From Dimorphilus gyrociliatus (lineage: Eukaryota > Annelida > Polychaeta > Dinophilidae): 64,000 bases of DNA. Location: contig CAJFCJ010000007.1 of assembly GCA_904063045.1 (NCBI GenBank), positions 1,632,873 to 1,696,872 of the forward strand, written 5' to 3'. Below the pieces are notes generated by a model, which had not been told where the DNA came from, ran no database searches, and worked only from the letters and a program-made list of their open reading frames with translations. A program made the position numbers and the translations under genes. This document shows, piece after piece, positions 1 through 10,478 of the stretch (positions are counted from its first letter, which is position 1; the number at the start of each line of letters is the position of its first letter).

Positions 1-591
1 GAGAGCGCAATCTATACAATTGAGAACGGCGTGCTGTTTATCATTTAGCGCACACACTAGTCTTTCGAACGCCACAACTGCCATCTCGTCGAATCGAAAG
101 TAACCGGTGCCTTTTCGTTTTCATGACCACCATGTTCTACCCTTCCCACATTACTTTTTCTGCGTATACGGCTGTTTCCGTTATAAACCTTACTCCCTCT
201 TTAGCCAACTCGGCAATTGCTCTATTTCAGATGTAAACTGCTCTATTCAGTTGCCCTTTTTTATGAAAATTTAAGTTACTGCCATGCTAAATCTAAGTCT
301 TTAAGAACAGCGTTGTTTGTTCATGTTTGAAAAGGTTGGATTTATTTGCAGGTGAGTGTGTTTGAGAACAGACGCCGATAAATTACTACTAGCGACATCT
401 GGCGAATATGTTTAAATTGCGGCGCCAAATGTATGGGTTTTTCCAAATGTAACAGAGGGCGCGTAAATATTTTTGTTGAAGACTTAGAAAAAGTTTTATC
501 AAAATTAATTTTCTCTAAACTGTAAATGATTTTATTAAATAGCCAAAAATATATATGCATACATTAATAGTAAAAATAATTATGAAAAAAG
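1..591. other. Gene-free left edge
   Basis: I see no coding exon that I can support here. Only short open frames occur, and none resembles a known family. The stretch lies downstream of the MEX3-like gene, which reads leftward, so positions just below 592 are probably its 3' untranslated region. Confidence 0.4.
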
Positions 592-1191
592 TCAGTAGGG
601 TTTCACAGAAGTTAGTGCTTCTCGAATCAAGTCGATATTAAAAGGTGACGAAAGACCGCTTGCAGTTTTTTGTGCGATATTTTGTTCAATATAAGAGATA
701 GCTTTGAGAACACTCTCGTAGTCACCAACAATTTTAAATTCAGGAGTTCCAAGAATACTCGGTGAGTCTACTTCAACATTTGCAATTCTCTTGATGGTTT
801 GAATTGTACTTCCGCCTTTTCCTATAGTTAAACCAATATGTCTGTATCTAACAGGATGTCGATATTCAATCATAGGTTTGTTAGAACGCTTATGAATTGT
901 TTGTTGACTCTGTATACGGTCTACCTCTTTCTCAATTTCCGAGACGGCACATTGTACATTTTCCGGTGAGCCTTGAACACAGAATACTGATTCTTCGTGC
1001 CTTTTCGGCGTTGTAATCTTGGTATTTGTTTCAGAAATAATTTTCATTATCTTACAGCCTTTAGTACCAACAATCTGAGATACATATTCACTATTTGGAA
1101 CTTGAACCTTTTCCATAACGTCTTCTGTTGAAAAATTTCTCATTGCCAGACATTTGCTGAAAAGAATTCTGTAATGTTCGAGATCTGTCAT
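592..1191 (-). CDS. MEX3-like protein with two KH domains
   Basis: This is an intronless 199-residue RNA-binding protein. Two KH domains are visible: KH1 at about residues 25-95, with the GxxG loop in IVGTKGCKI, and KH2 at about 110-175, with the loop in TIGKGGSTI. The KH1 stretch VPNSEYVSQIVGTKGCKI and the following TNTKITTPKR closely follow the MEX3 family KH1 pattern, and the KH2 start HPVRYRHIGLTIG fits MEX3 KH2. MEX3 proteins bind mRNA 3' untranslated regions and control translation and turnover. Vertebrate members carry a C-terminal RING finger; here the protein stops right after KH2, so a RING is absent. The ATG is followed at once by MTDLEHYRIL. Family assignment is good; exact orthology is uncertain. 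Confidence 0.8.
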   Translation of the reverse strand: MTDLEHYRILFSKCLAMRNFSTEDVMEKVQVPNSEYVSQIVGTKGCKIMKIISETNTKITTPKRHEESVFCVQGSPENVQCAVSEIEKEVDRIQSQQTIHKRSNKPMIEYRHPVRYRHIGLTIGKGGSTIQTIKRIANVEVDSPSILGTPEFKIVGDYESVLKAISYIEQNIAQKTASGLSSPFNIDLIREALTSVKPY

Positions 1192-1848
1192 CTTCTATTC
1201 GTCTGAAGGAACTTTTCGCTATTAATCAGCTTAATGATTTTTATACGCGAATAGGCGGGGCAATTGGAGATGGCTAACTCTCATTGGATAATCAAGAAGC
1301 TTGTAGTAAATTTATTATTTATATACTTAAAATTATCATTATTTATTTTTAAAGATATAATAGTAATAAAACTATTATAAAATTAATTAATAACCATTTT
1401 TAATATATCTTTTATCAGTAATAATAAAATAATAAAATAATTAATAGAAATAATTGAAATTTCTATAAAACCTACTTAAAAATGATCTTTTCTTTTTTTT
1501 TGTCGTTTCGTATGGTTTGAAGAACTAACTGAAATTATAATAAAGTAATGGCATATGGGCAATATCTATCGGCACGTTAGCACACGCTACCGATACTTAC
1601 CTATCGTGTCCCACAAATTATTGCGTAATGAACAAGCTTTTTATCAAGATCATTATATAAACTAATCCGTTTATCGCATGCTGACACGATAGACAAGTAG
1701 TCGACTCTATAGCTACTCGTTTTTCGCATCCTGTTATCTTAGATAACTTCATTTAGAAACAATTACTACTACAAATTATAACGGACTGTATTAGGTAAAT
1801 TAATTAAATTTTTTAAACTTTAGAGACGATGTGTATCGTAACAGTTTT
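1192..1848. other. Intergenic, very AT-rich, with an inverted repeat
   Basis: This stretch separates the MEX3-like and OSER1 genes. Positions 1300-1500 are almost pure A/T. Around 1560-1730 the composition changes, and a perfect 10-base inverted repeat is present: CTATCGTGTC at 1601-1610 and its complement GACACGATAG at 1683-1692. No coding content is seen. Confidence 0.5.
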
Positions 1849-2612
<764 letters not shown>

Positions 2613-2974
2613 TTTGCTACAGAAAATAGATATTTAAGACAGAGCTCAATTGTTTATTATAATAAAATTAACGAAATTAGCAGAGATATCAAAGGCGTTC
2701 GTTAAACTCACTGAAAAGTCTTTGTATAATCAAAATTTTAACAATGTTAAAATAGTCATTTTGGCGAGAAACGAAAACATTTACTTCGCCATTTTGTATT
2801 TGTGTTTGACGTCATCAGTTTTTGCTAAGTCGCCCCATCTATCGGGTATCGGTCTATATTTTCGTAAAAGACAGTATATTTCAATTAATATTTGCGTATT
2901 TTCGCTTGAATTTTTTAATAATTATTTCGTAATAAACAAACATTTAATTTAGCAATTGAAACAAGTCAGCTAAT

Positions 2975-5651
2975 TTAATAGCTCTGTTCTTGAACAATTC
3001 GAACAGCTTCTCTGACAGCATCCTCAATATTTTGAAAATGGGGACATTCTTGGGTAATTTCAAATAAGTAAGTGCGAGCCCTGTTGTAATCTTTGATTGC
3101 ATTCTCAGTTAACTAGAAAAAATAATGAGAATATAAGAATAATAAGTATTAACAGCTATGTTTTCGTAATTACCTCCTCTCCAGAAATTTTTTTCGTGTT
3201 AATACTTAAGATACAAAAAATTACTTTTCGACCCAATCCGGAGTAGTAAGCCGCCTACAAATAATATTAAGATATGAAATTTACATTTCCATTTTAAAAT
3301 GCTACTTTAGAATTAACATACCTCAAGCATAGAAGTAATTCCTCGTGTCTGGGATGTTATTACATAAAGAAGTGCTTTACAATGGTCCTTGACTGACGCT
3401 TCGCGAGCGATGTATCTGGTGGTCCATTCTTGTTTCTTAGGATTATAGTAGGTGAGACCTGCTTTGTCTAATATAGGTATTGCTATTTCCTCTCTCCATA
3501 ATGAATCTGCGCAAGTCCCTCCTAAGAAAATATCATAATCTTGAACTGATTTTGTTCGTATCAACTCTGGACAACTTTGAGAACGACCAATTAACCAATC
3601 GTAAATAACTATGGGAAAACGAACAATTCCTCTAAGGATTGATGCAACGCTCAACTGTCGTTCGTTTTTAAATTCTGTAACTAAACAGTAAAACTCTTCT
3701 AGATTGAACTTTTTATCTGGGCCAGAAGAATGCCAGACCCATTTCGGCAAATCAGCGGATGTTAAATATTTAAAAGCTTCGTTTATTTCATCTCTATTTA
3801 AATAATCAGCACCATGCTTGTCGAATGCTTCCTTTATTTGCCTGAAAAATCATTCACCTAATTAAGAAAGAAAAATAAACTCAGGAATTTACAACCGGAA
3901 TTTATCGGATATCCTAACGTGCGGATGCTTAACTGGGATGGCACCATCTTTCAAAGTGAGCTCCTCAAGGGGAATGTCCTCGTGTAAAACGCGACGAAGG
4001 CACTCAAGCGCAACATCTATATCACTAAAAACTGGAATACCTCGTCTTTCTACTAAATGAGTTAGGTAGGCATGACTTCGACATAAATCTTCATATTCTC
4101 TATTTAATTGTTAAATATAGCTTTCTCGAGAAATATCATAAGATAACCTACATTTCAGAAAGCTTTTCGCCTGCGACTTCTTTATGTGGTCCATCGAAGC
4201 GTTTGATTATAAGAATTAAAGGTTTCCCTTTAGCTGCCAGATTGGCAGACTCTACCATGGAGGCTGTTGATCTAGTAACGTTATCAATCACAAAAAATAG
4301 AACTTCTGCACGGTCCTTAGCCTCAGTTTCTTGTTGTACTAACTCCTCGCTCCAATCATCTCTTTGCTATATACAATTTAACAAAACTTATTTTACTATC
4401 TTGAATATTTACGATTGGTTATAAAACCTATTAAGTATCCAGAAATAGTTCAGAGGACAATATTTTGGAAATGAATGAAAAATGTATGTATAAGATACTT
4501 TCAATAAAAACTAATGTAGCAAAAAAGACTGAACTCACTGGGTTATAAAAAGTCAGGTTATGTTTCATTAAAAAAGGGATAACAGTATCTCCTCTCCACG
4601 TTGTAGGATTACAAGATCCGCCTAAAAAAACTGAGAAAAAATTGAAAATAATATATATATTATCCAAGGAATGTTTGAATGCTGTCACGATATAAATTAA
4701 GGTTATATGCAAATAAGATATTTCAATTGAACTGAGGTGAGAAGGAAACGACATACTGTTAGCTTTTAAAGAGACCTAAAATTTCCTTAATATATGAAAA
4801 TACTTTAAAATCATTACAAATTTCAGAGTAGAGGGAGTTGCTTTTTAGTTTAGTTAGACTAAGAACACATCAAAAATTCCATGTAATTTAATTCCATCTG
4901 AGAATTTTCATTCTTTTGTTTAGAACGGCTAAGGGAAAGTCTCAACACATACCTTGAAAAGAAGATAAAGCTGAAACGTTGATTAGAGTAAGCATCAATC
5001 TACTCGTTTTCTTTTTTTTTAGAATAATGATTCTGACCAGTTGTTATTCGAAACTTACTGAAATCTCCACATTGTCTACATTTTGGTGGAGTCGCGTTGG
5101 GAGATTTTCTGTCCGCGGAACTAATGATGTACCATAAGGTATATGACAACATAATATAAAACAAATTAAACTGCTCTACCATTTTCTATATTCATCTTCT
5201 AAAACGCTAACAATATAGCAAAATTCACCGAATGATATCTTTTTTTCCAATCGCCCTGATATTTGACACGCGTCGTGAACGTATTCAACAACTAAATTAA
5301 TATTTGATTGTTAATAGTTTATGATTTTACAATATCAGCGATATACCTTGCGATTCTGCAGGATAAATATCTAAAATATGTAAACATTTTCTCAATTCAT
5401 TGCTTGTCAGCCAATTGTTAGAGTTATTGCCTTCGAATATTTCTCTCAATTTTCTGAAAGTAAAAATTAATCATGCTTAAACACGAAAATGACTCAAAAG
5501 GAACATTTTTCTATATAAGTTTTTCGATTGTTCAAATTTTACTAAGCCTATTCCGAGTGATAATGAGGTAGATTTACAAAAATCACAATAAAAAACTAAT
5601 CGCTCACTTGGTTTTTTCTCCAAAAACTGGCTTTTGATCGGGAGAAAACAT
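2975..5651 (-). CDS. Tandem nucleoside 2-deoxyribosyltransferase-like protein
   Basis: Eleven exons splice in frame to 530 residues: 5608-5651, 5347-5453, 5180-5291, 5059-5120, 4953-4970, 4539-4630, 4152-4366, 3896-4099, 3322-3841, 3174-3254, 2975-3112. Two homologous domains are present. Domain 1 (about 114-215) begins QVFLGGSCNPTTWRGDTVIP and domain 2 (about 388-490) begins DIFLGGTCADSLWREEIAIP. Each keeps the later serine-Met-x-Glu element (SMVESA near 184, SMLEAA near 458) that lies where nucleoside 2-deoxyribosyltransferases carry the catalytic glutamate. This matches the Pfam Nuc_deoxyri_tr2 type, known from the Raw-like family. An EF-hand-like helix-loop-helix precedes each domain. Exon 5 is an 18-nt microexon. 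Enzymatic activity is inferred, not shown. The gene is head to head with the metadherin-like gene, 241 bp apart. Confidence 0.85.
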
Positions 5652-5892
5652 CGATGACTACCACTTTAGCTGTTAACAAGCAGCCTTTATCATTAAGGTC
5701 TGAAATCTCGTTAATAAATTTGGACAGAATTTCGGGTAGCACAAAATGACGTATGTTTTATTTTTAGCAACTTACAAAATCGTGCAGATGGCACTGGTGA
5801 TAACCCAAAAATCTCTGACGTCATCACAACATTGGACGTCAGCACTCTTAACTGTAATAACCAATATTTTTCCTAATTAAGTGGCACAAATA
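5652..5892. promoter_or_regulatory. Bidirectional promoter with CRE sites
   Basis: This 241-bp gap lies between two divergent start codons. It holds a full CRE palindrome, TGACGTCA, at 5816-5823 and a near-match GGACGTCA at 5834-5841. CRE elements bind CREB/ATF bZIP factors. Shared regulation of the two genes is an inference from the spacing. Confidence 0.55.
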
Positions 5893-6857
5893 ATGGATTC
5901 GATGGAATTTTTGAATGTACAATTTGCTATACCAATAGTAGGTGTCGTTTTATGCGTATTTTTGGTTTTTGCTTTTGGATTTAGATCTGTTGGACAGCCT
6001 AGCTTTGAAGCAATAGGTGAAGTTGAAATAAAAAGAAGGAAGGGAAGAGAGGTCAAAAAAAATTCAAAGACCAAAGTTACTAATAGCACTACGATCATTG
6101 AAAAGTCTAAAAATGAACCTGAAAAGAAATCGACTGTTAAAAAGCGTTCTACAGAAAATAAACCTGTTAAACAGCTGTCGGTTAAGAAAAACGTTAATGA
6201 GAAGCCCCACAAACCAGTCGTAGAAGAAGAAATGACAATGAAGGACGGTGAATGGCAAACTTGTTTGTCTAAAAGAAGAAGCAGAAAACTGCGTGAAGAA
6301 AGTATAAGTAATGATTCAGATAAAGAAACACAAAAAAGTTCTACAAAGAAAGGAAAGTCAGCGGAAAATATGAATAGGAAAAAGGAAGAAAGGCCACAAA
6401 ACTCCAAGCAAAAGAGTAAACCACTGAAGGTTAGTACATATATAATTATATAGTAATAATATCTATTTTATGAGATTACAGAATATATAACTTTTCGTAT
6501 AGGAATCAGTTGAAAACTTGAATGCAACAAAATCATCCAACGTAAAGCCTACAGTTAGAAAGGAGGCTCTTAAAGAGGTTGAATCTAATCAGCCAACTAA
6601 GAAAGTTGAAGAAAAGTTGATAATAAATACTTCTGAAACAAGTAAGCATGACGATGGAATAAAAAGATTTGACACTAAATATTTTTTATTGCAGGTCAGG
6701 GGAAAAACATTGCAACCGAAAATTCACATTCCAAGGAAACTAACGGTAAATAAATAGAAATTTAAATGAAAAAAGACCAATAGCATATATTCTTTTTTTA
6801 TTAGACTGGCAGGAAGCCCCACGAAAATCGAAGAAAAAGACCAGAAGAGAGCAGTGA
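5893..6857 (+). CDS. MTDH: Metadherin/LYRIC-like single-pass membrane protein
   Basis: Four exons (5893-6429, 6503-6641, 6695-6745, 6805-6857) splice to 259 residues. A hydrophobic segment near the N-terminus, AIPIVGVVLCVFLVFAFGF at about residues 12-30, is followed by a long lysine-rich, low-complexity tail. The last residues, DWQEAPRKSKKKTRREQ, align with the C-terminus of vertebrate metadherin, which ends in a tryptophan-containing SWESPKQ stretch followed by a run of lysines and RRET. N-terminal anchor, basic body and this C-terminus together support the LYRIC/metadherin family, whose members sit in the ER or nuclear envelope and bind SND1. Human LYRIC is much longer (582 residues), so this is a short form. 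The assignment rests mainly on the C-terminus. Confidence 0.65.
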
Positions 6858-7165
6858 TACGCCACTAGAAAATTTACCAAACGGCAGTTTTACTTTTGAA
6901 CTGTGATTTGTTTTCGATTTATGTAATTTTCATTATGAATGTTGTTGTCACTAAGTGACAAACGCCATACCTACTGCAGAATGGTGGTGCAACTAGACGC
7001 ATTCCAATATATATCGCCATTCTATTTAGGCACAATATCACTGTTAGTTCATTTGTTGTCTTTTAAACTTAAGTTAACATATTAAGGACTAGTCTTTCTA
7101 CATGTGGTTGGTGGTTATGTTTAAATTCATAATGTAAACTGCGTCATTAATTTTTGAAAATATAT
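6858..7165. other. Intergenic between metadherin-like and claudin-like genes
   Basis: Presumed 3' untranslated region of the metadherin-like gene followed by the upstream region of the next gene. No coding content is seen. Confidence 0.4.
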
Positions 7166-7852
7166 ATGGCTAAGAAGTCTTCTATATTCAGTGTGATAAA
7201 TTTAATAATACTACCTCTATCTTTGGTTCTCTTGATTATAGGATATTCTTTACCTAGATGGGCACGGGCAGAATACAAACTGGGTGATAAGGCTCCTTTT
7301 GATAGAAATTTTGACATAAATAAACCGAGCGAAGCCTTAGTTAAATTTAGTCTGTGGCAAGCTTGTTTCAAATCGAAATGTCTAAGAACTGAAACACTGT
7401 TAACAGAAGAATATTTATGCGTTAGTTTTAACTCAAACGAGGGTGGGTCTATCATTTTAGCTCAAGTTTGTGGAATACTCAGTATCTGCATTTGCTGTTG
7501 TCTTGTTTTATCACTGATTTTTGCAACTTTTTCGACTAAATTATCAAAAACCGAATCAACAGTTATAGTTTTTGGATTTTGCTTAACATCTTCAGTCTTG
7601 TCGTTAATACCGCCTATATTATATTTATCTAAAGCCATTCCCATAATCACTAAGTATCCTCACCTTAAAAACGTTTTTTACGCTTATAAGTTATGTAAGG
7701 TTTATAAAGTTAAGGTAGGCTATGCATCTTATATTATTGTTACAGCAGCATGTTTACAACTATTTGGGGCCTTGTTTTCTTACTTCGCCTTTGGATCTAT
7801 TACAGACTTTCGTGAAACATCAATCAAATCTGCAGATGAGTCCGAGATTTGA
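7166..7852 (+). CDS. Claudin-superfamily-like four-pass membrane protein
   Basis: This is an intronless 228-residue protein. Four hydrophobic segments are clear, at about 7-29, 96-120, 132-156 and 186-209. The first extracellular loop carries SLWQACFKSKC, which resembles the W...C...C signature of the claudin/PMP22/EMP group (usually GLW-x2-C-x8-10-C), and a further cysteine follows in YLCVSF. Both termini are predicted cytoplasmic, and the tail is short and acidic (SADESEI) with no clear PDZ ligand. Such proteins form or modulate cell junctions or act as auxiliary channel subunits. The first in-frame ATG is used; the open frame extends four codons further upstream without an ATG. Exact family is not resolved. 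Confidence 0.75.
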   Translation: MAKKSSIFSVINLIILPLSLVLLIIGYSLPRWARAEYKLGDKAPFDRNFDINKPSEALVKFSLWQACFKSKCLRTETLLTEEYLCVSFNSNEGGSIILAQVCGILSICICCCLVLSLIFATFSTKLSKTESTVIVFGFCLTSSVLSLIPPILYLSKAIPIITKYPHLKNVFYAYKLCKVYKVKVGYASYIIVTAACLQLFGALFSYFAFGSITDFRETSIKSADESEI

Positions 7853-8350
7853 CCGAAAAGTTGTTAGGCATATCAACTTTTAAGATAAAGCCACGTGGCG
7901 TTTTGAAACATGGGAAATAATTAACATACTTTTGAAAGTTAAAATAGCATATCAGTTTATGAGATAACGTGACAATTAATATTATCTAACAAAATACAAT
8001 ATATCATCAGTTGTCAAGGAAGTTCAATATTGCTAAAATTATTGAACATCTTATTGTCATTTCTACATAACTATCAATATAGAAAAACAGTTTTCAAAGA
8101 ATTACTGTATAACTTTTGATGTTAAAATTTATAAGAGCAATCGGTTTTAAATTACACGCGCTATTTTTGGTTAATCACGTGACATCGTAAAGCGTACCGC
8201 TGGTCACGTGACCATTCGTCGCCATGATAGAAGCAGCATGATGCTTAGCCTGTAATCTTTATATTTCGATAAAGCTCTTGTAAATAGAGAGCTATAATCA
8301 ATTGACTATTTTTACAAAATCTTTGAATAGAATAGTAGATCATATTAAAT
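7853..8350. promoter_or_regulatory. Upstream region of ZNF507 with two CACGTGAC sites
   Basis: This gap contains two CACGTG E-boxes in the extended form: TCACGTGAC at 8175-8183 and the fully palindromic GTCACGTGAC at 8203-8212, about 140-175 nt before the start codon. The second equals the core of the CLEAR element bound by TFEB/MITF factors; USF and MAX proteins also bind it. Another CCACGTGG lies near 7891-7898. Confidence 0.5.
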
Positions 8351-10381
8351 ATGTCTACGACCATTAATATTCAAAAATCAGATGGTACTGAAGTCCAAGC
8401 CCTAGTTCGGCTAGACGATGCCATTCGTTGGACCGAGGAAGAAAAAGCTGAAGAGAGTTTGACGATAAGACTTGGAAAATTACCTTCTAGAGTATATGAT
8501 TGTGCCCCATCAACCGAAGCTACCTTGGTTTTGGCTGAAAATTGGTCTTGCTGGAAGGATTCAAGATCAGGAGAGAGATATTATTGTTCGGACTGCGATT
8601 ATAGTAGCTCACAAAGGGCGTATATCAGACAACATGTCGACGTCACTCATTGCGACTTCAGACCATTCAAATGTCCTCTATGTGAATATGCTGGGAAGAG
8701 AAGTCATGCTCTGAGAGAACACATGTTACTTCACTCAAGAATCAGACCCTACAAGTGTGATGTGTGCCCAGCATCGTTCAGGAAGAAAAACCACTTGACT
8801 ACTCATAGCAAAACGCACATTAGGAAATCATCTTCATCTACTTGTCCATTTTGTAAGCTCCAAGTATCAAAGCTAACTCCATTGACAAAACATATTCGAA
8901 CTGTCCATAGCGATGACGCCATCGTTTGTGACTACTGCGAATATTTTACAATTAATATGGAAGAAATTGATGAGCATGTGTCTTCCCATGGAAACATTGC
9001 GACTTACAAGTGCGCACATTGTAATTTTTCTTGCAAGTTGAAGCAATTAATAGAATCACATGTCAAGCAAAAGCATCATGTGGAACAAAACAAAGAAGAT
9101 GAAAAGGAAGAACTGATATTGAAATGTTCTGTTTGCGGATTTTTAACACCCTCTCGCTCTGAATTAAAAGAGCACATGTCAGAACATATAGAATCCCAGG
9201 GTTTTGTGCATGATGAAGGCTTGTATAGATGCACAATTTGCTCATATACTTGCGAGATGCAGAGAACAATAAAGGCTCATATCTGGAAACATTCAGGTCA
9301 CAGGGATATAAGTTATCCCTGCTTTAATACTGGTGAGGAAAATGCTGCAGTGAAAATGGAAGCTAGTCCAAAGAGGATTGAAACAAATGATGGAGGTGAT
9401 TTGGTAGTTGGTTGTCAAGTAGACGTATTTTCCTCTGAAGAAAAAGATGTAGTTGTTGGGCACAATTACACATCATCCCGAAAACGAAAAAGAAATGAAT
9501 CGGAAGATGAAAGGATGGCTATAGCGAAATTTTTTGTGGAGAAATTGAACGATTTAGCTGTAACAGTAGTTCCAGAGAAAAAAAGTAACACGGATGAGAG
9601 CTGTTGTAGCTCCCCTCGCTCACACTCTCCAGGAATATCAAGTAGCCTCCTCGAGGTGGCTGAAACTTGTCTCAAAAGGGAAAATGGTAAGAGCTCAGAA
9701 ATTAAATGTTCTTTATGTGCGCATAGAGCAGAAACTACCGCCGATCTAGAAAAGCATGCATTGGAACAACACTGTACATTGAGAACGTTCAAGTGTAAAT
9801 CATGTTCAGCATCTTTTTATTACAAGAATCAGCTAAGAATTCACATGTCTGTTCACGAAAATGGCGAAGTGGCTGAATATGGATCATCCAAATGTTCTAC
9901 TTGTAATCGGATTTTCGAAACAGTAAATGAACTGGAAGAACATGTTAAGACAGATCATAATGCCAAAGACGGAACTCTTCAATGCTCACAATGTGACTTT
10001 GTTGCCATTTCGAGTAGAGCTTTAAAATCTCACCAAAAGCGTCATAAATGGGATGCTCGCTATGTAGCACACCCATTAGAGCAATACAAGTGCGCTTTAT
10101 GCGGTTATGTTTGTCATCATTTACCATCGTTAAAATCGCACATGTGGCGACATTCAGCTCATACCAACTATTCGTACGCCGCAACTAACGATGCAATCAA
10201 TGCAGCTTTAGATGGACGGTCCCATCCTCACACAGCTACTTTAGTAACTTTTCGTTGTTGTCAGTGCGGCTATGAAACTGATGAGCGACAAGAATTAACC
10301 GAGCATATGATTACTCATCAGGATATCATTGAAAAAACTCTTATGATTAATAAGGCAGCTCTTGGTCAAGCAGCTGTTTAA
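8351..10381 (+). CDS. ZNF507: ZNF507-like C2H2 zinc-finger protein
   Basis: This is an intronless 676-residue nuclear protein with about 14 C2H2 fingers in two blocks: eight between about residues 77 and 317, and six between about 450 and 660. A low-complexity linker between them carries a basic SRKRKRNESEDE nuclear-localisation-like stretch. Two diagnostic regions match human ZNF507: the finger GLYRCTICSYTCEMQRTIKA with the trailing WKHSGH...SYP, and near the C-terminus YKCALCGYVCHHLPSLKSHM followed by WRHSAHTNYSY and NDAINAAL. The last finger, FRCCQCGYETDERQELTEHM, also corresponds. The N-terminal half has more fingers than the human protein. Function is presumed transcriptional regulation. 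Confidence 0.85.
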   Translation: MSTTINIQKSDGTEVQALVRLDDAIRWTEEEKAEESLTIRLGKLPSRVYDCAPSTEATLVLAENWSCWKDSRSGERYYCSDCDYSSSQRAYIRQHVDVTHCDFRPFKCPLCEYAGKRSHALREHMLLHSRIRPYKCDVCPASFRKKNHLTTHSKTHIRKSSSSTCPFCKLQVSKLTPLTKHIRTVHSDDAIVCDYCEYFTINMEEIDEHVSSHGNIATYKCAHCNFSCKLKQLIESHVKQKHHVEQNKEDEKEELILKCSVCGFLTPSRSELKEHMSEHIESQGFVHDEGLYRCTICSYTCEMQRTIKAHIWKHSGHRDISYPCFNTGEENAAVKMEASPKRIETNDGGDLVVGCQVDVFSSEEKDVVVGHNYTSSRKRKRNESEDERMAIAKFFVEKLNDLAVTVVPEKKSNTDESCCSSPRSHSPGISSSLLEVAETCLKRENGKSSEIKCSLCAHRAETTADLEKHALEQHCTLRTFKCKSCSASFYYKNQLRIHMSVHENGEVAEYGSSKCSTCNRIFETVNELEEHVKTDHNAKDGTLQCSQCDFVAISSRALKSHQKRHKWDARYVAHPLEQYKCALCGYVCHHLPSLKSHMWRHSAHTNYSYAATNDAINAALDGRSHPHTATLVTFRCCQCGYETDERQELTEHMITHQDIIEKTLMINKAALGQAAV

Positions 10382-10478
10382 TATTTTGTGAATGGTGCAC
10401 ACTTCTTATTGTCTCAAAATTTGTATACAAAGATTTGCTTCGCAGTAGCGTTTGTTAGATAGATTTTTTGTTGCGGTT

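Noticed and set aside
2650-2952. 100-codon plus-strand open frame
   Set aside because: Low-complexity AT-rich frame lying between OSER1 and its neighbour; contains promoter-type CRE and no recognisable domain.
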